64,000 bases of DNA, from contig NZ_AUAS01000014.1 of assembly GCF_000428845.1 (NCBI RefSeq), positions 62,001 through 126,000 of the forward strand, given 5' to 3'. The notes beneath the pieces were generated by a model, which saw nothing but the letters and a program-made list of their open reading frames with translations, searched no databases and had not been told where the DNA came from. Position 1 is the first letter of the stretch. Every line of letters starts with the position of its first letter. Positions 16,387 through 24,873 of the stretch are shown here, in pieces. The position numbers were made by a program, and so were the translations under genes. Source of the DNA: Dyadobacter alkalitolerans DSM 23607. GTDB lineage: Bacteria; Bacteroidota; Bacteroidia; Cytophagales; Spirosomataceae.

Positions 16387-16974
16387 ATGAAAAAGTTAGC
16401 ATTTCTAATAATGGCAAGCTCCTTGCTCATGGCGAGCAGTTTGCATGCGCAGAACAACATTCCGCTGAAATACACGAACCATACCGAATTTGGCGGCCTG
16501 TTTGGCAGGGTAAAATATGCCTTTCAAGGCAACCCCGGCCAGAACCAGGTGGATAACAGGTTAAATCTGACATTACAGACATTCAACGGAGTCATGCTGA
16601 GCAAACGCCTCGCCGCCGGTGTGACTGTGGGGATAGATTGGTATAAAACAGCGCTGCTGAATCCTATCTCAGCAGGAGTCAGATATGATCTGACGAACAA
16701 AGGTGACGTAAAGCTATTCGCAACTGCCGATGCGGGTTACGGCTTTGCATGGTTTCAGGATGACTCGGACGGTTTCGGAACCACCGGCGGGCTCATGTTG
16801 AATCCCGGCCTGGGCCTTCGCATGGGCAAGCCGGGCGGCACGGCAGTTACATTCACAATGAGCTATAAACGGCAGGAAGCGCATATTACCAAAGTCCCTC
16901 AATGGAATCAGCTGGAACGCTGGGAAGACAGGGTTTACAACCGCTTAGCGCTTAGGTTGGGAATCAGTTTTTAG
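16387..16974 (+). CDS. Small outer-membrane beta-barrel-like protein, function unknown
   Basis: 195 aa with a clear signal peptide (AFLIMASSLLMASSLHAQ). The mature part alternates hydrophobic and polar residues and ends in Phe (RLALRLGISF), typical of an outer-membrane barrel of about eight strands. It begins 24 bases after the LVIVD lipoprotein, so the two are probably cotranscribed and may act together at the surface. Its last 4 bases overlap the convergent glycosyltransferase gene. Confidence 0.78.
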   Translation: MKKLAFLIMASSLLMASSLHAQNNIPLKYTNHTEFGGLFGRVKYAFQGNPGQNQVDNRLNLTLQTFNGVMLSKRLAAGVTVGIDWYKTALLNPISAGVRYDLTNKGDVKLFATADAGYGFAWFQDDSDGFGTTGGLMLNPGLGLRMGKPGGTAVTFTMSYKRQEAHITKVPQWNQLERWEDRVYNRLALRLGISF

Positions 16975-18083
16975 ATCTGGGCAACAGCTGCTTTACTTTT
17001 TATGTCGAAAGACTCAATTTCTCTCAAAAACATCGCTTCACCACGGTGATACCAGGCGCGGAATTTTTGCGCCTGGTCCAGGTGTTTAGGTAAATAGTCG
17101 AGGATAACAGACAGGTCAAACGATCTCGAAGTGACACCTGCACCGGAAATGACGCCGTCCATGGCATTACATTCCTGTTCAAAATGATTGGGAACGGGCA
17201 CCATCATTACCGGCTTGCCCAGATACATCGCCTCGCAAACCGATTCAAAACCCGCCGTCGTCACCAGCGCAGTGCAGCTTGCCAGCATTTGGAGGTATTT
17301 TTTGCTGTTAATGCGATGAAAAGTTAATGTTTCATCATAAACAAATTCATCGGAAACCTCCGCATTATCCCAAAAACAATGCAATCGCACCTCAGGATGC
17401 GCCAGGTGCCATTGGATAATTTGCTTGCTAAGGCTGTGATGTGTCATGTAAACCAGGAAGAAATTCTCCTTAACCGTCTGCATTTGAACCACTTCCTTGC
17501 GTAGTAATGGTGGCACAACCGTTATTTTCAGATCATTTCTCGATTCGATCTCCCTGAACGACAACGCAAGGCGCTTGACAGCAAGCCAGGACGTAAGTTT
17601 TGAATTGAAATTGATAATCAGCTGATTAACCTTGCTGTTTTTCGGAAAAATGAATTTTGGATGCAGCAAAAGATATTGATGCGCCACACAGACCATTGGA
17701 ATCTTGGACCGATACAGCAAATTATACAAGCCACTGAACGTCTCGTAAAAACTAATGATCAGATCGGGCTTAATGTCCTGAATAGTGTGATGGATCAGGC
17801 GCAGCCCGGCTAAATAGGCGCTATGATTTTTAAGCAAGTTATAAACAGTGGCTTTTAAATTAATCCCCTCAGCCTGGCTGTTATAAACAATGTTAGGTGC
17901 AGAGAAATGAAAAACCGGTGCAGCAACCTGTTCCTCAAAAAAAAACGGAATGACGCGTCCGGGCGATACGCCGACCATAGCAGCTGCAACTTCATGTCCG
18001 GCATGGCGCAGAATTTGGCTCATTGAAATGGCTTGCGTCAAATGTCCGCGTCCTTCTCCCTGGACCAAGAAAAGGATTTTCAT
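16971..18083 (-). CDS. Glycosyltransferase of the GT28/MurG-like fold
   Basis: 370 aa. The N-terminus FLVQGEGRGHLTQAISMSQILRHAGHEV is the glycine-rich acceptor loop of UGT/MurG-type GT-B enzymes; the C-terminal half has TTAGFESVCEAMYLGKPVMMVPVPNHFEQECNA, the nucleotide-sugar-binding signature. The sugar and acceptor cannot be told. It overlaps the upstream metallophosphoesterase by 4 bases (ATGA), so the two are cotranscribed; the LpxH-like partner hints at lipid or envelope glycan work. Confidence 0.88.
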   Translation of the reverse strand: MKILFLVQGEGRGHLTQAISMSQILRHAGHEVAAAMVGVSPGRVIPFFFEEQVAAPVFHFSAPNIVYNSQAEGINLKATVYNLLKNHSAYLAGLRLIHHTIQDIKPDLIISFYETFSGLYNLLYRSKIPMVCVAHQYLLLHPKFIFPKNSKVNQLIINFNSKLTSWLAVKRLALSFREIESRNDLKITVVPPLLRKEVVQMQTVKENFFLVYMTHHSLSKQIIQWHLAHPEVRLHCFWDNAEVSDEFVYDETLTFHRINSKKYLQMLASCTALVTTAGFESVCEAMYLGKPVMMVPVPNHFEQECNAMDGVISGAGVTSRSFDLSVILDYLPKHLDQAQKFRAWYHRGEAMFLREIESFDIKSKAAVAQI

Positions 18084-18976
18084 AGGAACCGCTGGTTTTT
18101 CCCTGGAAGCAAACTTGAAAATGCAACCTGCTTATCCATGCTAGCCGGGAAGTTTTCAATGATTGTTTTGTCCGCCGATTTTTTAGAAAAACCTTTCTCC
18201 TGAACCGTATGCTGGTCATAATATAGCAGGCTCCAGTTTCCTTCAAAATCTTCAACCAATGCACTTAATGTTTCCACCCAGTCGCCGGAATTCATGTACA
18301 TAATGCCGTCGATTTCGCGGATTGCCGGGTGATGGATGTGCCCGCAGATCACGCCGTCGCAATTTCTGGAACGGGCCAGCTCGGTAAGCTTCTCTTCAAA
18401 ATCGGTCATATAGTTCACCGCCATTTTCACAGACTGCTTAATGCGCTGTGACAATGAATAATACGATAACCCCCGCCATTCGCGATATCGGTTATAGAGC
18501 TTGTTTACCCATAAAAGAAATGTATAACCCATATCGCCCAGGTAAGCGAGCCATTTCAGGTGTGTGGTAATCGAGTCAAAAACGTCGCCGTGTGTAATGT
18601 AATATCGTTGAGAACCTGACGTGAGAATGTAATCTTTCCGGATCTGGAAGTGCTTTCCAAGCCTCAGGGGGATGATCTGATCCAGGAAATCGTCATGATT
18701 TCCGCGGATGTAAATCACCTTGGTTTTGTTTTCCTCGATCATCTTCAAAACCCGCTTGAAAAACATGGTATGCTTCCGTTTCCAGACCCCATATTTTTTC
18801 AATTGCCAGGCATCAATGATGTCGCCGTTCAGGATAAGCTTTTTGCAGGAATAGCTTTTCAAAAAATTAGTAACCTCTTCCGCCTTCGAACCACCTGCTC
18901 CGAGGTGTAAGTCAGAAATGATGATTGTTCTGAAGTGAGTTGTATCTCCCATATTACAAATATTCTCATTTAACAT
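18080..18976 (-). CDS. LpxH-like metallophosphoesterase (UDP-2,3-diacylglucosamine diphosphatase family)
   Basis: 298 aa. All five metal motifs of the calcineurin-like fold are visible in order: ISDLHLGA, LNGDIID, IRGNHDD, YITHGDVFD and GVICGHIHHP. This class in Bacteroidota is usually annotated as a lipid A pathway pyrophosphatase, but true LpxH is about 240 aa and the C-terminal tail here is longer, so a related phospholipid phosphatase is possible. A start eight codons later (MGDTTHFR, 18952) is as likely. It is the first gene of a two-gene operon with the glycosyltransferase. Confidence 0.85.
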   Translation of the reverse strand: MLNENICNMGDTTHFRTIIISDLHLGAGGSKAEEVTNFLKSYSCKKLILNGDIIDAWQLKKYGVWKRKHTMFFKRVLKMIEENKTKVIYIRGNHDDFLDQIIPLRLGKHFQIRKDYILTSGSQRYYITHGDVFDSITTHLKWLAYLGDMGYTFLLWVNKLYNRYREWRGLSYYSLSQRIKQSVKMAVNYMTDFEEKLTELARSRNCDGVICGHIHHPAIREIDGIMYMNSGDWVETLSALVEDFEGNWSLLYYDQHTVQEKGFSKKSADKTIIENFPASMDKQVAFSSLLPGKNQRFL

Positions 18977-19101
18977 TACCTGGATGTTACTGGCAGGTTA
19001 TCAGATGGTTAAGAATTTGGCTACAAACTCTTAAAACCCGCTTGTAGAAGTATTTAGGCGTTATTTGCGGTTACATATGAACTTGAAAAGAATACTTTTT
19101 T

Positions 19102-19109
19102 TATATTTG
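19102..19109 (+). promoter_or_regulatory. -7 box of the TonB-domain gene
   Basis: TATATTTG matches TAnnTTTG exactly, 20 bases before the ATG at 19130. A TTG lies upstream at 19083, but the spacing is a few bases short of ideal. Confidence 0.5.
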
Positions 19110-19129
19110 ATTGAACATTATTAAAAAAT

Positions 19130-20581
19130 ATGAACAGACTTCTTCTCTTGCTATGCTTACTCAGCACACCCGTTTGCGGACAAAAAGTCTACCTTCCATA
19201 TGAAGTCGAAAAGGGCCCGGAGCCAATGGGCGGCATTGCTTATTTAAGCCAATTTATTGCGTCCAATTTGCAGATTCCATTTTTAAGCGGGGTGAAGGGA
19301 ATCAATGGCCGCGTTTATGTGAAAGGAATTGTTGAACCGGATGGAAGCATGTCGCAGCTCGAAATATCAAAAGGACTGGATTCCCTGACCAATAAAGAAG
19401 CCCTCCGCCTGATGAGCCTGTATAAAGCCTGGAAACCGGCGACAGTGAATGGAGAGAAAGTGCGGCAATCCATGATTTATCCCATTGCTTTTAAAACACC
19501 TCCCAATGCTGCGTTCGACAGTACCAGATCTGCGCTCATAAATTATTTCGATGGCCGTTTCAGGGTTGCAAAAGATCCCAAAAAGTATGAATACAGGAGT
19601 GTAATGGCCGTTAATGATCAGGGTTATATCAACAATGATGTGATCTATGAGCAATTGAAGGGATCTAAATGGAAAGAGGTTGCCCGTGTTCCTTTTAAGA
19701 AGAGAGAAATTTGGTATCACCCAGATTTTCAGCAAAGTGAAATTGACTCCGTGCAAGCTTACCAGATTATTGCCAGGGATGATAATGGGGCCAGTCACTC
19801 GTCAGAAGCCACATTTCAGATGAACGGAAAACTGCTCGCTTACACCGAATACGGTCCTGGCAACAAAGCATCATTGATCAAAAAGTATTACCTGAATGGT
19901 ATGGTAAGGGATATCACCATTGTTGGTGATAGCGCAAGCCTGCAATTGTCCTGGTATGACAATGGGCAGATCTGCACAGTTACGGAAGTCCCGGCCACGA
20001 AAGACAATGAATATCGTGAGCGCATGTTTGCCGATGCCTGGAACAGGGATGGGACTCAGATTGTAAAGGATGGTGAGGGTTATTGGAAGTCAATTACCAG
20101 AATCAGCGCATCCAAAGTGCTCATTGAAGAAGGCCCGGTTACAAAGCGTCGGAAAAGTGGAAAATGGTCTGGCAAATGGACAGACGGAACGCTGCATTAC
20201 GAGGAAACATATGATGATAAGGGAAATCTGCAACAGGGGATCGCTTACGAAGATGGAGAAAAACGGACTTACGATAACGCGATCGTGCAGCCGCAGTTCA
20301 AGGGCGGGCTTCCTAAAATGTACAGGTTTTTAGGCGAGAACATCCGTTATCCCATGGACGCATCGCAACGGGGCGTCACCGGCCGTGTATATCTGTCGTT
20401 TGTCGTTTGCGAAGACGGCAGCATGTGTGAGTACAAGGTCGAAAGCGGCGTAGGGTTCGGGCTCGACGATGAAGCGTTGCGTGTAGTAAAGAAAATGAGC
20501 GGAATGTGGGAGCCTGGCATGATGCGCGGGAAGATTGTCAGGGTCAGATACAATTTGCCAATCAATTTTCAGATGAATTGA
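19130..20581 (+). CDS. Exported protein with two TonB C-terminal-like domains
   Basis: 483 aa with a signal peptide (LLLLLCLLSTPVCGQ). TonB-type domains occur near residues 15-120 (GINGRVYVKGIVEPDGSMSQ, then AWKPATVNGEKVRQSMIYPI) and at the end, 388-483 (GVTGRVYLSFVVCEDGSMCE, then WEPGMMRGKIVRVRYNLPI). Between them is a segment like the MORN-style antitoxin/toxin repeats (KYYLNGMVRDI, SWYDNGQICTV, GKWSGKWTDGTLHYEETYD). It has no internal transmembrane anchor or Pro-rich stalk, so it is unlikely to be a classical TonB energy transducer; a periplasmic binding role is more likely. Confidence 0.8.
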   Translation: MNRLLLLLCLLSTPVCGQKVYLPYEVEKGPEPMGGIAYLSQFIASNLQIPFLSGVKGINGRVYVKGIVEPDGSMSQLEISKGLDSLTNKEALRLMSLYKAWKPATVNGEKVRQSMIYPIAFKTPPNAAFDSTRSALINYFDGRFRVAKDPKKYEYRSVMAVNDQGYINNDVIYEQLKGSKWKEVARVPFKKREIWYHPDFQQSEIDSVQAYQIIARDDNGASHSSEATFQMNGKLLAYTEYGPGNKASLIKKYYLNGMVRDITIVGDSASLQLSWYDNGQICTVTEVPATKDNEYRERMFADAWNRDGTQIVKDGEGYWKSITRISASKVLIEEGPVTKRRKSGKWSGKWTDGTLHYEETYDDKGNLQQGIAYEDGEKRTYDNAIVQPQFKGGLPKMYRFLGENIRYPMDASQRGVTGRVYLSFVVCEDGSMCEYKVESGVGFGLDDEALRVVKKMSGMWEPGMMRGKIVRVRYNLPINFQMN

Positions 20582-20604
20582 ATCACCCAATCCGCCACTT
20601 ATCC

Positions 20605-20641
20605 AATTCCAAAGCCGGTCAAAAGCTTTGGAATTTTTTTG
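20605..20641 (+). terminator. Strong intrinsic terminator
   Basis: Perfect 11-bp stem AATTCCAAAGC (20605-20615) and GCTTTGGAATT (20625-20635), 9-base loop, then a run of T to 20640. It ends the TonB-domain gene transcript. Confidence 0.95.
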
Positions 20642-20706
20642 TACTAAAAATTAACAGAATCTGATCCTGATTCGATAATATTGTGATATCACTTTACTAT
20701 CATAAT

Positions 20707-21576
20707 ATGACCATGAATGAGAAAGAATTACGATCGTCCTCAGGTTATGCGCTCTTTGGGCTGGGCCTGCTTTTAATGTTTGGTGGCGTTGGTCTTGTTG
20801 CGGCAGCCGGGACTGTGCTTGGCGGTGGCCTGGTTTTCGGAATAGGGTTTATAATTTTGATTGGCCTCACAGTCATTAACCCCAATGAAGCCGTTGTGAC
20901 CACCTTTTTCGGTGACTATATGGGCACCATGAAACAAAGCGGCTTGCGCTGGGTTAACCCACTGTTTCGGAGGAAAAAAATCAGCCTTCGCGCTAGAAAC
21001 CTCAATGGCCAGAAATTAAAGGTAAACGACAAGCTTGGTAACCCCATCGAAATTGCCGCCGTGGTGGTATGGCGCGTGGGTGACACCGCAAAGGCATCTT
21101 TTGAAGTGGACGATTATGTAAAATATGTTGAAATCCAGTCGGAAGCAGCGGTAAGGCATCTTGCCGGAGTGTATGCATATGACACGATGGAAGATGAAGA
21201 CCTGCAGATTCAGGAAGTAACATTACGCGATGGAAGCGGGAAAATCAATGAAATGCTGGAAGCCGAGCTGACCGAACGTTTGAGCCGCGCAGGCATTGAT
21301 GTCCTGGAATCACGCATTAGCCACCTTGCTTATGCCCCTGAAATTGCGGGCGCCATGTTACAGCGCCAGCAAGCGTCGGCCGTTGTGGCAGCACGCAGGC
21401 AGATTGTGAACGGAGCGGTAGGTATGGTGGATATGGCTTTGGCCATGCTTTCCGAAAAAGGGATTGTCCAGCTCGATGAAGAGCGGAAAGCGGCTATGGT
21501 AAGCAATTTGCTTGTTGTACTTTGCGGTGAAAAAGCGGCAACCCCGATCCTGAACGCGGGCACTTTGTATCCTTAA
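20707..21576 (+). CDS. SPFH/Band 7 membrane-scaffold protein
   Basis: About 289 aa from the ATG at 20707; the frame opens at a TTG at 20683. An N-terminal pair of hydrophobic segments (ALFGLGLLLMFGGVGLVAA and GGGLVFGIGFIILIGLTVI) anchors it. The SPFH domain follows (NPNEAVVTTFFGDYMGTMKQSGLRWVNPL, then NPIEIAAVVVWRV and SEAAVRHLAGVYAYD), then a helical region (GAMLQRQQASAVVAARRQIVNGAVGMVDMAL). The family forms large oligomers on membranes; no specific client is known. One base separates its stop from a small DNA-binding-type gene, which suggests they function together. Confidence 0.92.
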   Translation: MTMNEKELRSSSGYALFGLGLLLMFGGVGLVAAAGTVLGGGLVFGIGFIILIGLTVINPNEAVVTTFFGDYMGTMKQSGLRWVNPLFRRKKISLRARNLNGQKLKVNDKLGNPIEIAAVVVWRVGDTAKASFEVDDYVKYVEIQSEAAVRHLAGVYAYDTMEDEDLQIQEVTLRDGSGKINEMLEAELTERLSRAGIDVLESRISHLAYAPEIAGAMLQRQQASAVVAARRQIVNGAVGMVDMALAMLSEKGIVQLDEERKAAMVSNLLVVLCGEKAATPILNAGTLYP

Positions 21577-21577
21577 T

Positions 21578-21736
21578 ATGGCAGAAAAAAAAGCATTTGT
21601 TTTACGCGTAAATCCTGATATGCTCAAAGAACTCGAAGCTTGGGCACAGCAGGATTTTCGTAGTTTGAATGGTCAGATCGAATTTTTGCTGAGCGAGGCG
21701 CTGAAAAAACAGAAGCGCTCCAAGGCAAAAGAGTAA
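21578..21736 (+). CDS. Small Arc/ribbon-helix-helix-like protein
   Basis: 52 aa. The N-terminal strand KKAFVLRVNPDMLKELEAWA and following helix SLNGQIEFLLSEALKKQ match the ribbon-helix-helix plan of Arc-type proteins, with a Lys-rich tail (KKQKRSKAKE). The ATG begins one base after the SPFH stop. Arc-like genes are often found right after this kind of SPFH gene, so the frame is credible although very short. Whether it binds DNA or the SPFH protein cannot be told. Confidence 0.82.
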   Translation: MAEKKAFVLRVNPDMLKELEAWAQQDFRSLNGQIEFLLSEALKKQKRSKAKE

Positions 21737-21813
21737 AAATCGGATCGTTCGGATCAAATATATTAAGTTTGTGTAACTTAGTTGTCGTACTATCTATTTA
21801 CCAAAATTTTCAG

Positions 21814-23994
21814 ATGAAGCACTTTGTCAGCACATTAATCTTAATACTGCTTACTTTTCAAATTCAAGCCCAAATTCCTGATACATTTCAATGGCTCCCC
21901 GACGGGACTGGCTATCGGGATGTTACCGAGCAGGGAATTGTAGAAACTACATTGCCGTCCCGACAAGAGAAAGTGATCGTAGCACAGGATTTACTTAAAA
22001 AAGCAGATGGGTCTCCAATGGAAATCAGGAGTTATACCATGAGCCAGGCTGGTGATAAAGTGTTGATATACACCAATACGAAGCGCGTATGGCGTTATCA
22101 GACGCGTGGGGATTATTGGGTTTTTGATGTTGCTGGTAAAACATTGAAACAGCTCGGCAAAGGATTGCCCGCATCGTCGTTAATGTTTGCCAAGTTTTCC
22201 CCGGATGGGAAAAAAGCAGCTTATGTAAGCAAGCATAATGTATATGCGGAAGACATTCAAAGTGGTGAAGTAAAACAACTTACCACCGACGGCACCGACC
22301 GCGTCATTAACGGAACATTTGACTGGGCTTACGAAGAGGAATTTGATTGCCGCGATGGTTTCCGGTGGAGCGGCGACAGCAAATCCATTGCTTACTGGCA
22401 ACTGGACGCGCGCAAAATTCGCAACTTCCTGATGATCAACACCACAGATTCTATTTACTCATTTAATGTTCCTGTGGAATATCCGAAAGTGGGTGAAACG
22501 CCTTCTCCGTATAAGATTGGCGTTGTAGACATTGCAACCGCGCAAACCAAATGGATGAACATCCCAGGCGATCCGCAAAACACTTATGTGCCTAGAATGG
22601 AGTGGTCGGGCATGCCCAATGAGCTGGTAATCCAGCAATTGAACCGCAAGCAAAACGAAAGTACACTGTTATACATTAACACAACCGACGGCAGTGCAAA
22701 ACCATTTTACACAGAAAAAGACGCCGCCTGGATCGATATAAAAAGCCGCTGGGAAAATGACCCGATGGGCTGGGATTGGATTAACAATGGCAAGGAGTTC
22801 CTTTGGGTAAGTGAAAAAGATGGCTGGCGTCACACCTATCGCGTGAGCCGTGATGGGAAAAAAGAGACATTGATCACCATCGGAAACTTCGATATGATCA
22901 ATCCCGTGCGCATTAATGAGAAAAACAATGTCTATTACTTCACCGCATCGCCCGACAATGCTACGCAGACATATTTGTATAAAATTTCATTGGACGGAAA
23001 AGGCAAAGCGGAGCGCATAACGCCTGCTAACCAGTCGGGAACACATAGTTATGAGATTTCTCCGGGCGGAAAATTTGCCAGACATCAGTTTTCCAACGCC
23101 AAAACGGCCCCATTACAGGAGTGGATATCTTTGCCCAAGCACGTGTCAATCGACCCGGCAAACTCCATTGCACAGTCCACCGACAAGATCAACGCCGCAA
23201 AGCTGAACATTGAGTTTTTCAAGGTAAAAACAGCGGAAGGAGTTGAAATAGACGCCTGGATGGTGAAGCCAACCAACTTTGACCCTGCTAAAAAATATCC
23301 GATCGTGTTCATGGTTTATGGCGAGCCCGCAGGGAGCACCGTTAAAGACACCTATGGCACTGGCCGCAACCGCCTTTATTCAGGAAGTATGGCTGATGAT
23401 GGTTACATTTATGCCTCTGTTGACAACCGCGGAACGCCGTCGCCAAAAGGAGCTGCCTGGCGGAAAGCGATTTATAAAAACATCGGAACGATCAACATTA
23501 AGGATATCGACGGTGCCGCAACGGCCATGTTCAAGCAATATGCGTTCATCGACACCAGCCGCGTTGCCGTGCATGGATGGAGCGGTGGCGGCTCGTCCAC
23601 ATTGAATTTGTTATTCCAATATCCGCAGCATTTCAAAACCGGCATCGCAGTAGCCGCTGTGGCCAATCAGCTGACTTACGACAACATTTATCAGGAGCGT
23701 TACATGGGTGTTCCGCAGGAGAACCGCGAAGATTTTGTAAACGGCTCACCGATTACGCATGCCAAAAATCTTAGAGGAAACCTGCTTTACATTCATGGAA
23801 CAGGGGATGATAACGTGCATTATCAAAATGCTGAAATGCTTGTCAACGAGCTGATTAAGCACGATAAAGTATTCCAATTCATGCCTTACCCCAACCGCTC
23901 GCACGGGATTTCGGAAGGCGAAGGGACATCAAAGCATTTAAGAAGCTTATTCACGGATTATCTTAAAAAGAATTGCCCTCCGGGAGCAAGATAA
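21814..23994 (+). CDS. Dipeptidyl-peptidase IV-type serine peptidase (S9B), exported
   Basis: 726 aa from the ATG at 21814, which starts a clean signal peptide (FVSTLILILLTFQIQAQ); the frame opens earlier at 21769. An N-terminal beta-propeller (residues about 50-480, with EEEFDCRDGFRWSGDSKSIAYWQLD carrying the Glu-Glu pair that holds the substrate amino end) precedes the alpha/beta-hydrolase domain. The triad is visible: Ser in VHGWSGGGSS, Asp in HGTGDDNVHYQNA, His in NRSHGISEG. It should release Xaa-Pro dipeptides in the periplasm or at the surface. Confidence 0.95.
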   Translation: MKHFVSTLILILLTFQIQAQIPDTFQWLPDGTGYRDVTEQGIVETTLPSRQEKVIVAQDLLKKADGSPMEIRSYTMSQAGDKVLIYTNTKRVWRYQTRGDYWVFDVAGKTLKQLGKGLPASSLMFAKFSPDGKKAAYVSKHNVYAEDIQSGEVKQLTTDGTDRVINGTFDWAYEEEFDCRDGFRWSGDSKSIAYWQLDARKIRNFLMINTTDSIYSFNVPVEYPKVGETPSPYKIGVVDIATAQTKWMNIPGDPQNTYVPRMEWSGMPNELVIQQLNRKQNESTLLYINTTDGSAKPFYTEKDAAWIDIKSRWENDPMGWDWINNGKEFLWVSEKDGWRHTYRVSRDGKKETLITIGNFDMINPVRINEKNNVYYFTASPDNATQTYLYKISLDGKGKAERITPANQSGTHSYEISPGGKFARHQFSNAKTAPLQEWISLPKHVSIDPANSIAQSTDKINAAKLNIEFFKVKTAEGVEIDAWMVKPTNFDPAKKYPIVFMVYGEPAGSTVKDTYGTGRNRLYSGSMADDGYIYASVDNRGTPSPKGAAWRKAIYKNIGTINIKDIDGAATAMFKQYAFIDTSRVAVHGWSGGGSSTLNLLFQYPQHFKTGIAVAAVANQLTYDNIYQERYMGVPQENREDFVNGSPITHAKNLRGNLLYIHGTGDDNVHYQNAEMLVNELIKHDKVFQFMPYPNRSHGISEGEGTSKHLRSLFTDYLKKNCPPGAR

Positions 23995-24025
23995 TGTTGA
24001 ACTGCAAGCCAAAAGTTTGACCCAG

Positions 24026-24763
24026 ATGAGATATTTTCTAAGCATACTAGCAGCGCTGACATGTTCTGTCGGCGCTGTAAAAGCACAACTGAGCGAAGGA
24101 ACAAAAGTAGGCGTAGCAACCGGAAAAGGCCTTAATACGGACCGTTCCGGTGTTTTTTGGTCATCCCCGACCGAATCCTCAAACGTGATTGGCGACTTTT
24201 ACATTGACTCATTATGGCACGAAGGATCCGTTAAGCTCAATGCGCCCATGACCCAGTTCGGTGGCATGGAATCAGATAGTCTGGCGGGCATAACCATTCG
24301 CTATAACGTCCTGAACGATGAGTTGGAAGTGCTGGCCAAAAAGAATGACGTCCGGGTCATTAAATCCAGTTATTTAAAGAGTTTTGAAACCAAAAATAAC
24401 GGGACGTCACAACGCTTCGTCAGCGTCAAATCTCTAACTACCGATACGGATCTCAAAGGCGTTTGCGAAGTCCTCAGCTCCGGCAAACTAACCTTGATAA
24501 AACACTACAAACCCAGAATCACAAAACCCAACTACAACCCAGGCTTCGGAACCGGCCAGAAAAACACGATTGTGCGGCTGGACAGTGATTATTATGTGAT
24601 TTCAAACAGCAAGCCAGAGAAGTTTAATGCTGGTAAGAAGGCTGTTTTGGCTTTAATGAGTGATAAAGGGAAGGACGTAGAAGCTTATCTAAAGGAAAAC
24701 AAGGCCACCCTGAGGAGCGACCTTGATTTGAAAAATGTGTTTGATTATTATAATCAGAAGTAG
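24026..24763 (+). CDS. Exported protein of unknown function
   Basis: 245 aa from the ATG at 24026; a TTG three codons earlier is less likely. Signal peptide RYFLSILAALTCSVGAVKAQ. The mature part is soluble, rich in beta-prone and Lys residues, with no motif I recognise. It starts 31 bases after the DPP-IV gene and may be cotranscribed. Its 3' end (from about 24560) is visibly richer in AT than its middle. The gene ends 14 bases before a long inverted repeat. Confidence 0.75.
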   Translation: MRYFLSILAALTCSVGAVKAQLSEGTKVGVATGKGLNTDRSGVFWSSPTESSNVIGDFYIDSLWHEGSVKLNAPMTQFGGMESDSLAGITIRYNVLNDELEVLAKKNDVRVIKSSYLKSFETKNNGTSQRFVSVKSLTTDTDLKGVCEVLSSGKLTLIKHYKPRITKPNYNPGFGTGQKNTIVRLDSDYYVISNSKPEKFNAGKKAVLALMSDKGKDVEAYLKENKATLRSDLDLKNVFDYYNQK

Positions 24764-24776
24764 ATCGTTACCTAGC

Positions 24777-24850
24777 CTGTCACACTGAGCGTAGCCGAAG
24801 TGCGTTTACTGCTAGCAGTAAACGCACTTCGGCTACGCTCAGTGTGACAG
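24777..24850. repeat. REP-like perfect 74-bp palindrome (copy 1)
   Basis: Two 37-base arms are exact reverse complements with no loop. The core CTGAGCGTAGCCGAAGTGCG is related to the repeats at 39737 and 62284. It lies in a convergent gap between the exported protein and the M28 peptidase, where it could act as a terminator in both directions. Confidence 0.95.
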
Positions 24851-24873
24851 ATAATGGCCTCACGGATAACGAG

